Source: Streptomyces sp. 11x1
Lineage (GTDB): Bacteria; Actinomycetota; Actinomycetes; Streptomycetales; Streptomycetaceae
Assembly (NCBI RefSeq): GCF_032598905.1
Contig: NZ_CP122458.1
Span: 9,573,001 to 9,637,000, forward strand
DNA length: 64,000 nt
Direction: 5' to 3'
In this document: positions 9,526 through 18,577 of the stretch, piece after piece
Layout: the number at the start of each line of letters is the position of its first letter
Numbering within the stretch: position 1 is the first letter of the stretch
Notes under the pieces: generated by a model
Databases searched by the model: none
Told to the model about the DNA's origin: nothing
The model's input: only the letters and a program-made list of their open reading frames with translations
Position numbers and translations under genes: made by a program

Positions 9526-9564
9526 GGGGTGGGGGAAGTGGGGGAGAAGTGGGGAGAAAAGGGG
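9526..9564 (+). other. G-quadruplex-capable G tract in ABC operon leader
   Basis: Five runs of four or five G separated by loops of 1, 4, 6 and 6 bases lie 23-61 bases upstream of the exporter start codon (runs at 9526, 9531, 9540, 9551 and 9561). G-rich strand is the + strand, which is the template strand for the leftward operon. Sequence potential is clear; any regulatory effect is inference. Confidence 0.5.
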
Positions 9565-9719
9565 CGGCGAGGTCCAGTGACCGGCTGTGAAAGGTTCGCG
9601 TCGCGTCGCGGTCGGAGGCAAACGGTTTTCCGGTGCCGGGCAAAGTTTCGGCCTGGACCGCCCTTGGGAGGCCCGACGCGCGCGGAGGCGGGCGCTCGTG
9701 TCCGATGAGCGGTGCGACG

Positions 9720-10568
9720 ATGGATCGCATGCGAATAGGCGGTACCAGGCGGGGACGAACCGGCACGGTGGACGAAGAAGGTATGGGCGGCGCGGGTGGT
9801 GCGGACGACGCGGGCGCGAGGAGGGGCGCGGCTCGTGTCGGGCTCGCCGTGGTGGTCTGTGGCGCCCTGGTGATGTCGGCTGCGGCGTGCGGCGGTTCGG
9901 GTGACACGAGCGGCGGCGCCAAGGCCGACAGGAACGCCACGGCGTTCGGGAGCGGCAGGGATCGCGCGGCGGCCGAGGCCGCGGACCCGACCCGTGTCCC
10001 GGGTGTCGGCGACCGTCTGCAGAAGCAGATCCCCGCGGAGTCCCGCCAGGTCGTGGCCGTCTACGGAGAGGGCAGGGACGACGCCGACGCCACGGTCGTG
10101 CTGTACACGAAGAGCGGCTCCACCTGGAAGAAGACCCGCAGTTGGGAGGGTCACAACGGAAAGAAGGGGTGGGCCACCGACCATCGGGAGGGTGACAAGC
10201 GCAGTCCGGTCGGCGTGTTCACGCTGAGCGACGCGGGAGGGGTCCTGGCGGACCCGGGATCCAAGCTGCCGTACAGCAGGTCGGCGGCGTTCCAGGCGCC
10301 GCACTACTGGGCCGAGTCGCACTGGCACGACTTCGACTACGTCATCGCGATCGACTACAACCGGGTCAAGGGCACCTCGCCGATCGACCCGACGCGTCCC
10401 GAGGGTCAGTCCAAGGGGGGCAGCATCTGGCTGCACATGGACCACGGCAGCGGCACCTCAGCCTGTGTCAGTCTGTCCAAGTCCGGCATGGAGCACCTGC
10501 TGCGCACCCTCGACCCGGCCCAGCACCCGGTGATCGTCATGGGGGACAAGGCGGAGCTGGAGGCCTGA
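9720..10568 (+). CDS. L,D-transpeptidase-like (YkuD fold) lipoprotein
   Basis: About 282 residues. After a basic N terminus there is a hydrophobic segment (LAVVVCGALVMSAAAC) ending in a lipobox-like SAAAC, suggesting a lipid-anchored, extracytoplasmic protein. The C-terminal domain has the L,D-transpeptidase-like order: a KRSPVGVFTL strand, a His-containing IWLHMDHGSGTS and the nucleophile block ACVSLS. The exact catalytic HxxxSxGC motif is relaxed here (HGSGTSACVSL). Several starts are possible (9705, 9720, 9729, 9768); none has a clean ribosome site. Such proteins crosslink or trim peptidoglycan or anchor proteins; the activity here is by fold only. Divergent from the ABC exporter. Confidence 0.75.
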   Translation: MDRMRIGGTRRGRTGTVDEEGMGGAGGADDAGARRGAARVGLAVVVCGALVMSAAACGGSGDTSGGAKADRNATAFGSGRDRAAAEAADPTRVPGVGDRLQKQIPAESRQVVAVYGEGRDDADATVVLYTKSGSTWKKTRSWEGHNGKKGWATDHREGDKRSPVGVFTLSDAGGVLADPGSKLPYSRSAAFQAPHYWAESHWHDFDYVIAIDYNRVKGTSPIDPTRPEGQSKGGSIWLHMDHGSGTSACVSLSKSGMEHLLRTLDPAQHPVIVMGDKAELEA

Positions 10569-10647
10569 GGCGCCCGGTACGCACGTGAGCGCTTGTGGCC
10601 GGAGATGCCATTGCGGCGGGGTGTCGACTCCCCGTAGAACTCCGGCC

Positions 10648-12318
10648 ATGAGAAGCCGGATCATCATGTCCATGCTCGCCGGGGCGACCCTCCTGGCGAG
10701 CACCCTCCTCGGGGCCACCCCCGCCCACTCCGCCGCCACTCCCGGCGCCGCCCCCTACCAGACCGATGGATCCACCACCGTCCCCGCCGAGTTCGGGACC
10801 GACTGGCACGATCCGATGACCGCCGCGCCGCCCGTCTCCCGACCCGAGAACACGAGGTCGTGCGAAGTGACGGTCGCCGAGGCGCAGTTCAGGGACTTCA
10901 CGCCGTACCGGGGGGCCTACACGCCGCCGGCGGAGTGCGGGAAGAGATGGAGCAAGGTCGTCCTGCGGCTCGACGGCAAGGTGAAGGGCCGCCAGTTCGA
11001 CCGCCTCGGGCATCTGCACATCGGCGGCGTCGAGGTGTTCAGGACGTCCACCCCGCAACCCTCGCCCGACGGCATCGCGTGGTCCGTGGAGAAGGACGTC
11101 ACGCGCTACAGCGACACCCTGCGCACGGAGCAGCCGGTCGAGATGCTCATCGGCAACGTCGTCGACGACACGTACACCGGCGTCCTCGACGTCGAGGTCA
11201 CGCTCACCTTCTACGTCGGCAGGCCCGATGCTGGGAATGCGGGCACCGTCCCCGACCGCGTCCTCACGCTTCAGGACGGCACCGCCCTCACCACCCCGCG
11301 CAACAGCGAGCGCGTCATCGCCGAGGTGTACGCGACCGGGTCCGGCGGCGGCTGCGAGGAGTACTGGTATCTGACGGTGCCCGATGAGGCGCCGTACTCC
11401 TGCAAGGCCGACGAGGGACCCTACCGTGAGGTGCGGATCTCGGTGGACGGGCAACTGGCCGGAATCGCCGCGCCGTTCCCGAACGTGTGGACCGGCGGCT
11501 GGTCCAACCCCTTCCTCTGGTACGTCGTCCCCGGTCCCCGCGCCTTCGACGTCCAGCCTCTTCGCTACGACCTCACCCCCTTCGCGGGACTCCTCAACGA
11601 CGGGCGCCCGCACCGGATCGAGGTGTCCGTCGCCGGTGTGCCCGAGGGGCAGAGCGGCTGGAGCGCCCCGGTCAACGTCCTCGTCTGGCAGGACGAGAAG
11701 AAGGAGCGCGTCACCGGTGCCCTCACGAAGGTGCGGGAGGGCGACTTCGCCAACGCGTCCACGTACACGCCGGGTGCGGAGCACCGCCTCGACAGCGAGG
11801 GGAGCCATCGGCTGACCGTCGCCGGGTACGTCGACACCTCCCACGGCCGGGTCACGACCACCGTCCGCCGCAGTCTCCTCAACACCTCCACGCACACCTG
11901 GTCGGACGGCGAGAACCCCGACGCGCTCGACGCGAGGTGGAGTGACGACGAGACGGTCACCGTGAGTGGGCGCGGGGTCCGAGGCGGTCGTGGTCAGGAC
12001 CGGACGACGCGTGTCCAGCGGTCGTACACGATGGACGGAACGACCACGCTCGGGGCGGGAGACCGGCTGCGGACCGTGCTCACGCTCGGCGACCGGGCCA
12101 CCGTCACCGAGACGCACGGCGGGCGGCGCACGGCGTGGTCCCGGCTCGACGACACCTACACCGGTGATGCCACGTACACGGCGAACGTACCGCGCGACCA
12201 GCGGCACGCCGTCGGGACGACGAGCGAGCGCTACCGGACGTACGGGTCGGACGGCTGCTACGACCGCTCGCTGGTCTCCGTGCAGGGAGTGCTGACGGTG
12301 AACCGTACGGGCTGCTGA
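10648..12318 (+). CDS. Secreted peptide-N4-asparagine amidase A-like protein
   Basis: 556-residue secreted protein with a classic signal peptide (MRSRIIMSMLAGATLLASTL then ATPAHSA as cleavage region). The mature part carries PNGase A-type landmarks: RSCEVTVAEAQFRDFTPYRG, WSKVVLRLDGKVKGRQFDR, the GGVEVFRTSTPQP block, and WSVEKDVTRYSDTL. PNGase A releases N-glycans from glycopeptides in plants and fungi; bacterial homologues are often annotated from similarity only. Start at 10648 was chosen because it begins the signal peptide directly. It lies 79 bases after the L,D-transpeptidase-like gene, possibly with its own promoter. Confidence 0.82.
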   Translation: MRSRIIMSMLAGATLLASTLLGATPAHSAATPGAAPYQTDGSTTVPAEFGTDWHDPMTAAPPVSRPENTRSCEVTVAEAQFRDFTPYRGAYTPPAECGKRWSKVVLRLDGKVKGRQFDRLGHLHIGGVEVFRTSTPQPSPDGIAWSVEKDVTRYSDTLRTEQPVEMLIGNVVDDTYTGVLDVEVTLTFYVGRPDAGNAGTVPDRVLTLQDGTALTTPRNSERVIAEVYATGSGGGCEEYWYLTVPDEAPYSCKADEGPYREVRISVDGQLAGIAAPFPNVWTGGWSNPFLWYVVPGPRAFDVQPLRYDLTPFAGLLNDGRPHRIEVSVAGVPEGQSGWSAPVNVLVWQDEKKERVTGALTKVREGDFANASTYTPGAEHRLDSEGSHRLTVAGYVDTSHGRVTTTVRRSLLNTSTHTWSDGENPDALDARWSDDETVTVSGRGVRGGRGQDRTTRVQRSYTMDGTTTLGAGDRLRTVLTLGDRATVTETHGGRRTAWSRLDDTYTGDATYTANVPRDQRHAVGTTSERYRTYGSDGCYDRSLVSVQGVLTVNRTGC

Positions 12319-12462
12319 TGCCCCACGCGTGCGATGTGACGGCTGTTCGATGATTTACCTCGGCGAAACACGGCGGTCTTCCCCACGAGCGACGCCTCCC
12401 CGATAGTGATCGACGCGGAAGTTCTTTTCCGCATGTCAGAAAGATCCCTCGGAGGAGTGCCC

Positions 12463-13890
12463 GTGCCGCAGTCCGTACCGTCCCTGCCGCGACGCGTCGC
12501 ACGCATGCTGCGTACCTCACTGTTCGCGCAAGTCGCAGTCGCGCTTGTGCTCGGAATCGTCGTCGGAAGGTTGTGGCCGGACACGGCCACGACCTTCCAA
12601 CCGCTCGGCGACGGATTCATCCGGCTCATCAAGACCGTCATCTCGCCGCTGGTGTTCTGTGTGGTCGTCGTCGGTATCGCCAAGGCCGGCAATCTGAAGG
12701 CGTTCGGGCGGATCGGGCTCAAGGCCCTGATCTGGTTCGAGATCGCCTCGACGGCCGCGCTGCTCATCGGCCTGATCGCCGCCAACGTGTTCGGCCCCGG
12801 CTCGGGCATGAACGTCGACCCCACGAAGCTCGACACCTCGGCGGTCGACGCGAAGACCGCCGGCGGTGAGCTGCCCACGACGAGCGAGTTCATCCTCAAC
12901 GCGCTGCCGCAGAGCGCGATCGGTGCGTTCGCCGAGAACGCGCTGCTCCAGGTGCTCGTGCTCGCCTGCCTCACCGGCGCCGCGCTGCTGCACCTCGGTC
13001 ACACCAAGGTGCCGAAGATCCTGCCCGCCATCGAGCAGGCTCAGGAGGTCATCTTCGCGATCGTCGGCTTCGTCATGAAGCTGGCCCCGCTCGCCGTGTT
13101 CGGCGCGATGGTGCACCTGGTCGGTGAGTACGGCCTCGGCGTGATGAAGACCTACGCCAAGCTGATCATCCTCTGCTACGCCGTCGCCGCGGTGTTTCTG
13201 GTGCTGCTGGGCGTCGCGCTGAAGCTGATGACCGGGCTGAGCCTGTGGAAGTTCGTCCGCTACACCCGGGCGGAGATGCTGCTCGCGCTCGGTACGGCCT
13301 CCAGTGAGTCCGTCATGCCGCGCATGATGCAGAAGCTGAGGCAGGCCGGAGCCCGTGACGACGCCGTGGGACTGGTGCTGCCCACCGGGTACTCCTTCAA
13401 CCTGGACGGCGCGTCCATCTACCTCTCCATCGGCACCCTGTTCATCGCGCAGGCCGTGGGAGTGGACCTCAGTCTGAGCCAGCAGGTCACCGTCATCCTG
13501 GTCCTCATGCTGACCAGCAAGGGCATGGCGGGCATCCCTGGTTCGGCCTTCCTCGCGCTGTCGGCGACCGCCGCCTCGCTCGGCGCCATCCCGGCCGGTG
13601 CCGTCGCCCTCCTCCTGGGGGTCGACCGCATCATGGACTCGATGCGCGTCGCCACCAACCTGCTCGGCAACTGTGTCGCCGTCTTCGCGGTCTCGAAGTG
13701 GGAAGGCGTGCTGGACACCGACCGGGCCAAGAAGATGCTCGACGGCGAGATCGAGTTCGTGGAGGAGGACGACGACGAGATCGAGTTCGTGGAGGACGAC
13801 GAAGAGATCGAGTTCGTGGAGGACGACGACGCGTCCGGGACCACTTCCGCGAAGCCGGAGGCTCCCGCTCTCTCCAAAGCGGAGGCTTGA
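12463..13890 (+). CDS. Dicarboxylate/amino acid:cation symporter (DctA/GltP family)
   Basis: 475-residue sodium or proton coupled carrier of the DAACS family. Family signatures are visible: FIRLIKTVISPLVFCVVV, ALGTASSESVMPRM (serine-rich re-entrant loop), PTGYSFNLDGASIYL, LTSKGMAGIPGSAF and the C-terminal VDRIMDSMRVATNLLGNCVA. Likely substrates are C4-dicarboxylates or acidic amino acids. GTG at 12463 has GGAGGA six bases before it; an in-frame GTG two codons upstream is also possible. The cytoplasmic C terminus carries three tandem copies of an acidic EIEFVEDD unit (bases 13747-13830), which is not a family feature. Confidence 0.93.
   Translation: MPQSVPSLPRRVARMLRTSLFAQVAVALVLGIVVGRLWPDTATTFQPLGDGFIRLIKTVISPLVFCVVVVGIAKAGNLKAFGRIGLKALIWFEIASTAALLIGLIAANVFGPGSGMNVDPTKLDTSAVDAKTAGGELPTTSEFILNALPQSAIGAFAENALLQVLVLACLTGAALLHLGHTKVPKILPAIEQAQEVIFAIVGFVMKLAPLAVFGAMVHLVGEYGLGVMKTYAKLIILCYAVAAVFLVLLGVALKLMTGLSLWKFVRYTRAEMLLALGTASSESVMPRMMQKLRQAGARDDAVGLVLPTGYSFNLDGASIYLSIGTLFIAQAVGVDLSLSQQVTVILVLMLTSKGMAGIPGSAFLALSATAASLGAIPAGAVALLLGVDRIMDSMRVATNLLGNCVAVFAVSKWEGVLDTDRAKKMLDGEIEFVEEDDDEIEFVEDDEEIEFVEDDDASGTTSAKPEAPALSKAEA
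13747..13830 (+). repeat. Three in-frame acidic repeats at the carrier C terminus
   Basis: Units of 30, 27 and 27 bases encode E/D-rich EIEFVE-plus-acidic-residue repeats. They are nearly identical in DNA, indicating recent tandem duplication. Confidence 0.85.
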
Positions 13891-13925
13891 TCTCTCCTGC
13901 TCCGCACTCCCCACACGTCGCATAG

Positions 13926-13961
13926 AAAGGGCCCGGCGCAGAACTCCGCGCCGGGCCCTTT
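13926..13961. terminator. Bidirectional hairpin terminator
   Basis: A perfect 14-bp stem (AAAGGGCCCGGCGC with its complement at 13948-13961) and 8-base loop lies between the convergent carrier and MarR genes. A-rich start and T-rich end give it terminator character on both strands. Confidence 0.88.
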
Positions 13962-13987
13962 CGTGTGCGCCTGTTCAGCGCTGCCGC

Positions 13988-14443
13988 TCAGCAGCGCCGC
14001 TCCGCCGTCGGCGCGCCGTCGACCAGCGTGTCGAGCAAGCCTTCGAGAACCCCCCGCTGATCGTCCGACAGCGGCGCCAGGATCTCCTCCGCCGCCGAGC
14101 GGCGCGCGTGGTGCAGCTCCCGCAGGACCTTGAGGCCCTCGTCCGTGACCTCTATCCGGATGACTCGCCGGTTGGTGGGATCGGGCGCCCGGCGCACACG
14201 CCCGCTCTCCTCCAGCGCGTCGACCAGGGTCGTCACGGCCCGCGGCACGACCTCCAGCCGCTCGGCGAGATCGGCCATCCGCGGCGGCGTGTCGTAGTGG
14301 GCGAGGGTGCGCAGCAGTCGCGACTGCGCCGGGGTGATCTCCAACCCGCTCTGCTGGAGATGGCGCTTCTGGATGCGGTGCACACGGCGGGTGAGCCGCA
14401 GCAGCTGCTCGGCGAGCGGTCCGTCGCCGTCGGGGTCGGTCAT
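13988..14443 (-). CDS. MarR family transcriptional regulator
   Basis: 151-residue winged-helix regulator. The MarR core is seen in LEITPAQSRLLRTLAHY, the recognition helix region MADLAERLEVVPRAVTTLVDALEESG, and the wing VRRAPDPTNRRVIRIEVTDEG. It is divergent from an ABC exporter gene starting at 14581, the common arrangement for a MarR repressor of a drug-efflux gene. The 137-base gap contains two palindromes (next entry), so autoregulation and control of the exporter are likely. The inducing ligand is unknown. Confidence 0.93.
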   Translation of the reverse strand: MTDPDGDGPLAEQLLRLTRRVHRIQKRHLQQSGLEITPAQSRLLRTLAHYDTPPRMADLAERLEVVPRAVTTLVDALEESGRVRRAPDPTNRRVIRIEVTDEGLKVLRELHHARRSAAEEILAPLSDDQRGVLEGLLDTLVDGAPTAERRC

Positions 14444-14448
14444 ACCGG

Positions 14449-14492
14449 GAACAATATCAGGACGATGTTCATTGTGAGTATAGGTAACAATG
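14449..14492. promoter_or_regulatory. Two palindromic MarR operator candidates
   Basis: CATTGT and ACAATG arms frame a 23-base imperfect palindrome at 14470-14492 (half-sites CATTGTGA and TAACAATG). A second palindrome with GAACA and TGTTC arms occupies 14449-14470 and sits directly before the marR start codon. Both fit sites for a dimeric regulator. Confidence 0.6.
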
Positions 14493-14580
14493 AGCTAAGC
14501 TCCGCAAGGCTTCGGAAGTCGTCCTCGTCATCACGACTCACCTCGCACCTCCCCATCTGCCTCACCTCCCGTAGGAGCCC

Positions 14581-16485
14581 ATGCATCCCGACCACGAACC
14601 CACCCGGGCACCGTCCGCCGACACACGCGACCAGCCCCGACAGGTACGCCGCATCCTGAAGCTCTTCCGCCCCTACCGGGGTCGGCTCGCGATCGTCGGA
14701 CTGCTCGTCGGCGCCGCGTCGCTCGCGTCGGTCGCCACGCCCTTCCTCCTCAAGGAGATCCTCGACACCGCGATCCCCGAGGGCCGCACCGGGCTGCTGA
14801 GCCTGCTGGCCCTCGGGATGATCCTGAGTGCCGTCCTGACCAGCATCTTCGGTGTCCTGCAGACGCTGATCTCCACGACCGTCGGCCAGCGGGTCATGCA
14901 CGATCTGCGCACCGCCGTCTACGGCCGACTGCAGCGGATGTCGCTCGCCTTCTTCACCCGGACGCGGACGGGTGAGGTCCAGTCCCGCATCGCCAACGAC
15001 ATCGGCGGTATGCAGGCGACCGTCACCTCCACGGCCACCTCCCTGGTGTCCAACACCACCAGCGTGGTCGCCACCGTAGTCGCGATGGTCGCCCTGGACT
15101 GGCGGCTCACGGTGGTCACCCTGCTTCTGCTGCCGCTCTTCGTGTGGATAAGTCGCCGGGTCGGAGACGAGCGCAAGAAGATCACCACTCAGCGGCAGAA
15201 CCAGATGGCCGCCATGGCCGCGACGGTCACCGAGTCGCTCTCCGTCAGCGGCATCCTGCTCGGACGCACCATGGGCCGCGCCGACTCGCTCACCAAGTCC
15301 TTCGCCGAGGAGTCCGAGGGGCTCGTCGACCTGGAGGTCAGGGCCAACATGGCCGGGCGCTGGCGCATGGCCATCATCACCGTCGTCATGGCCGCCATGC
15401 CGGCCGTCATCTACTGGACCGCCGGCATCGCGCTCCAGCTCGGCGGCCCGTCCGTCTCCGTAGGCACGCTTGTCGCCTTCGTCTCGCTGCAGCAGAACCT
15501 GTTCCGGCCGACCGTCAGCCTGCTGTCCACGGGTGTCCAGATCCAGGCCTCGCTCGCCCTCTTCCAGCGGATCTTCGAGTACCTCGACCTGCCGATCGAC
15601 ATCACCGAGTCCGAGCACCCGGTCCACCTCGACCGGATCAAGGGCGAACTCCGCTTCGAGAACGTCGAGTTCCGCTACGACGCGGACGGCCCTGGCGGCC
15701 CCGGCAGCCCCGGTGGCCTCAGCAGGAACGGCAGCCCCGGCGGCGAAGCGAAGCCGCGCCCCATCCTCGACGGCATCGACCTGACCGTTCCGGCAGGCGG
15801 CAGCCTCGCCGTCGTCGGGCCGACCGGTGCCGGCAAGTCCACGCTCGGCGCGCTGGTGCCGAGGCTGTACGACGTCACGGGCGGCCGGGTCACCCTCGAC
15901 GGCGTCGATGTCCGCGACCTGGACTTCGACACGCTGGCCCGGGGCATCGGCGTCGTCTCGCAGGAGACGTACCTCTTCCATGCCTCGGTCGCCGACAACC
16001 TGCGCTTCGCCAAGCCGGACGCCACCGACGAGGAGCTGTACGCGGCCGCGCGGGCGGCCCAGATCCACGACCACATCGCGGCCCTGCCCGACAGGTACGA
16101 CACCGTCGTCGGTGAGCGCGGCCACCGCTTCTCCGGCGGGGAGAAGCAGCGGCTCGCCATCGCCCGGACCATCCTGCGCGACCCGCCGGTCCTCATCCTG
16201 GACGAGGCGACCAGCGCGCTGGACACCCGTACCGAGCACGCGGTGCAGGAGGCCATCGACGCCCTTTCCGCCAACCGCACCACCGTCACCATCGCGCACC
16301 GGCTCTCCACCGTCCGCGGTGCCGACCAGATCGTCGTGCTCGACTCGGGGCGTGCCGTCGAGCGCGGTACGCACGAGGAACTGTTGGAGAGCGGTGGGCG
16401 GTACGCGGCGCTGGTCCGGCGGGACGCGCGGCTGAAGCCCGCCCGGGAAGTGGCCAAGATGCCGAAACTGGAGCCGACAAGATGA
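14581..16485 (+). CDS. ABC exporter (fused permease and ATPase), MarR-linked
   Basis: 634-residue homodimer-type exporter. Permease helices span roughly residues 35-330, followed by an ATPase with intact Walker A (GPTGAGKST), signature FSGGEKQRLAIA, Walker B ILILDEATSALD and switch His in IAHRLST. A Gly/Pro/Ser-rich insertion of about 20 residues sits between the first two ATPase strands, just before the Walker A domain core. Likely a multidrug or lipid exporter repressed by the divergent MarR protein. ATG 14581 is reported; no better start is evident. Confidence 0.93.
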   Translation: MHPDHEPTRAPSADTRDQPRQVRRILKLFRPYRGRLAIVGLLVGAASLASVATPFLLKEILDTAIPEGRTGLLSLLALGMILSAVLTSIFGVLQTLISTTVGQRVMHDLRTAVYGRLQRMSLAFFTRTRTGEVQSRIANDIGGMQATVTSTATSLVSNTTSVVATVVAMVALDWRLTVVTLLLLPLFVWISRRVGDERKKITTQRQNQMAAMAATVTESLSVSGILLGRTMGRADSLTKSFAEESEGLVDLEVRANMAGRWRMAIITVVMAAMPAVIYWTAGIALQLGGPSVSVGTLVAFVSLQQNLFRPTVSLLSTGVQIQASLALFQRIFEYLDLPIDITESEHPVHLDRIKGELRFENVEFRYDADGPGGPGSPGGLSRNGSPGGEAKPRPILDGIDLTVPAGGSLAVVGPTGAGKSTLGALVPRLYDVTGGRVTLDGVDVRDLDFDTLARGIGVVSQETYLFHASVADNLRFAKPDATDEELYAAARAAQIHDHIAALPDRYDTVVGERGHRFSGGEKQRLAIARTILRDPPVLILDEATSALDTRTEHAVQEAIDALSANRTTVTIAHRLSTVRGADQIVVLDSGRAVERGTHEELLESGGRYAALVRRDARLKPAREVAKMPKLEPTR

Positions 16486-16538
16486 AGATATGCCGTTTTA
16501 TGCCGGTTTTGAGGTGATATACGGGTTACCGTGCCCGC

Positions 16539-17435
16539 ATGCAGATGAACACTCCGCCACGGAGCACGATTCGACTGACGCGTCGGGGCCGGACCGCCCT
16601 CATCGCGGCCGGGGCCGTCGTGGCGGCCACCGCCGTGGCGGTGCCGCTGCTGAGCGTGGGGGGAGGGGGCGGCGCGGACGAGCGCCCGACGTCCCTGGTG
16701 ATCCCGGAGGGCTGGCGCTCCGGCCAGGTCTACGAAGCCGTCGACAAGGCCCTCGCGCTGCCCGCCGGATCCACCCGGAAGTCGCTGTCCAAGGCCAGCC
16801 TGATGCTGCCCGACGACGCCGAGGGCAACCCCGAGGGCTATCTCTTCCCGGCGACGTATCCGCTTCGGGAGAAGTCGACCCCCGAGTCCCTGCTGGCGGT
16901 CATGGTCGAGACCGCGAACAAGAAGTTCAACGGCGGTCAGGTCACGGCCGGGGCCCAGCGCAACGCGATGAACGTCTACCAGGCGGTCACCATCGCGAGC
17001 ATCATCCAGGCCGAGGCGGCCACCGAGGAGGACATGGGCCGGGTGGCCCGGGTCATCTTCAACCGGCTGGAGCGCGGTATGCCGCTGCAGATGGACTCCA
17101 CCATCAACTACGCCCTGAACCGCTCCACGCTGAGCACCACCGTCGACGACACGAAGATCGACAGCCCCTACAACTCGTACCGGCGCATGGGGCTGCCGCC
17201 CACCCCGATCGCCAACCCGGGTGAGGCGGCGATGCGTGCGGCCGTCAACCCGACGTCCGGCGACTGGCTGTACTCCGTCACGGTCAAGCCGGGCGACACC
17301 CGCTTCACGGCGAACTACCAGGAACACCTGCGCAACGTCGCCGAGTTCAACCAGAACCGCAGGAAGGCGGCGTCACCGGGGGCCGGGGCGGTCAGCGGAT
17401 CGCCCTCGGCCTCGACTTCACCCGCGACCGGCTGA
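16539..17435 (+). CDS. MltG-like endolytic murein transglycosylase domain protein
   Basis: 298 residues, with an N-terminal membrane segment (ALIAAGAVVAATAVAVPLL) and an extracytoplasmic YceG/MltG domain. Domain landmarks are LEGYLFPATYP-like EGYLFPATYPL, the catalytic Glu block IASIIQAEAA, VIFNRLERGMPLQMDST and YNSYRRMGLPPTPIANPG. MltG cleaves nascent glycan strands. At 298 residues it is shorter than full-length MltG proteins, lacking the usual N-terminal LysM-like portion, so it is a minor paralogue rather than the main cell-wall enzyme. It ends in a Ser/Pro/Ala-rich tail. It is preceded by an AT-richer 53-base gap after the ABC gene that may hold a promoter. Confidence 0.87.
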   Translation: MQMNTPPRSTIRLTRRGRTALIAAGAVVAATAVAVPLLSVGGGGGADERPTSLVIPEGWRSGQVYEAVDKALALPAGSTRKSLSKASLMLPDDAEGNPEGYLFPATYPLREKSTPESLLAVMVETANKKFNGGQVTAGAQRNAMNVYQAVTIASIIQAEAATEEDMGRVARVIFNRLERGMPLQMDSTINYALNRSTLSTTVDDTKIDSPYNSYRRMGLPPTPIANPGEAAMRAAVNPTSGDWLYSVTVKPGDTRFTANYQEHLRNVAEFNQNRRKAASPGAGAVSGSPSASTSPATG

Positions 17436-17500
17436 ACCGAGGGGTCGGCCGAGCCGAGAGGGCGGGGCCGAGCTGAGAGCCCGGCCGGTCGGTCGGGACG

Positions 17501-18577
17501 TCAGGCGGCGGCCGGTTCGTTCGCCAGGAGCCGCCGGATGTCCCGTACGGCCGCACGGCCGGCCCGATTGGCGCCGATCGTGCTCGCCGAGGGGCCGTAG
17601 CCGACCAGGTGGACACGGGGGTCGGCGACCGCTCGGGTGCTGTCGACGCGGATGCCGCCACCGGGCTCGCGCAGCCGCAACGGGGCCAGGTGGTCGACGG
17701 CGGCTCGGAAGCCGGTCGCCCAGAGGACGGCGTCGGCGTCCACCCGGCGGCCGTCGTCCCACTCCACGCCGTCGGGGGTGATCCGGTCGAACATCGGCAA
17801 CCGGTCCAGGATGCCGTCAGCGATGCCCTGCCGGATCGCGTCGTTGAGCGGCAGCCCCGTCACCGACACGACACTCCTCGGCGGCAGCCCCTGCCGCACC
17901 CGCTCCTCCACCAGGGCGACCGCCGCCCGTCCCGCACCCTCGTCGAACGGTCCCTCGCGGAACACGGGCGGACGCCTCGTCACCCAGGTCGTCGCGGCGG
18001 CGTACGGCGCGATCTCCAGCAGGTGCTGGGTCCCGGATGCGCCTCCGCCGACGACGATCACCCGAAGGCCTGCGAACCCCTCAGGTCCGGGGTACTGGGC
18101 GGTGTGCAACTGCCGTCCCCGGAAGGTCTCCTGTCCCGGGTAGCGCGGCCAGAACGGCCGGTCCCACGTCCCCGTTGCATTGATCAGCGTCCGTGTCGAC
18201 CACGAACCGTCCGAGGTCTCGACGACCAGCCGCCCGCCCTCGCCCTCCCGTACCGCGCGGACGTCCACGGGGCGCCGTACCCGCAGGTCGAAGGTGCGTT
18301 CGTAGGCGGCGAAGTACTCCCCGACGACCTCGGAGGACGGCCGGTCCGGATCGGCTCCCGTCAGCTCCATACCGGGCAGCGCGTGCATCCCGTGCACCTT
18401 GCCGTACGTCAGCGACGGCCAGCGGAACTGCCAGGCGCCGCCCGGCGCGGGGGAGTGGTCCAGCACCACGAAGTCGCGCTCCGGCTCGAAGCCGGTGCGG
18501 CGCAGGTGATAGGCGCCGGCCAGACCTCCCTGGCCGGCACCTATGACGACCACCTCGACCTCACGCATGTCGTTCAT
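17501..18577 (-). CDS. FAD/NAD(P)-binding monooxygenase-like flavoprotein
   Basis: 358 residues with two Rossmann fingerprints: VVVIGAGQGGLAGAYHL near the N terminus for FAD and VIVVGGGASGTQHL in the middle for NADPH. The stretch PGGAWQFRWPSLTYGKVHGM and the LWATGFRA block place it with flavin-dependent monooxygenases and related thioredoxin-reductase-like proteins. The ATG overlaps the stop of the upstream ATPase pseudogene (ATGA), which suggests it was the last gene of an ABC uptake operon for a sulfonate, nitrile or similar small molecule that this enzyme oxidised. The substrate is not determinable. Confidence 0.85.
   Translation of the reverse strand: MNDMREVEVVVIGAGQGGLAGAYHLRRTGFEPERDFVVLDHSPAPGGAWQFRWPSLTYGKVHGMHALPGMELTGADPDRPSSEVVGEYFAAYERTFDLRVRRPVDVRAVREGEGGRLVVETSDGSWSTRTLINATGTWDRPFWPRYPGQETFRGRQLHTAQYPGPEGFAGLRVIVVGGGASGTQHLLEIAPYAAATTWVTRRPPVFREGPFDEGAGRAAVALVEERVRQGLPPRSVVSVTGLPLNDAIRQGIADGILDRLPMFDRITPDGVEWDDGRRVDADAVLWATGFRAAVDHLAPLRLREPGGGIRVDSTRAVADPRVHLVGYGPSASTIGANRAGRAAVRDIRRLLANEPAAA

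Noticed and set aside
10537..12207. A 556-codon - strand frame opposite the PNGase A-like gene
   Set aside because: Antisense shadow; the + strand protein has a signal peptide and family blocks.
14440..16374. A 644-codon - strand frame opposite the ABC exporter
   Set aside because: Low-complexity Asp/Gly/Gln-rich shadow of the exporter gene.
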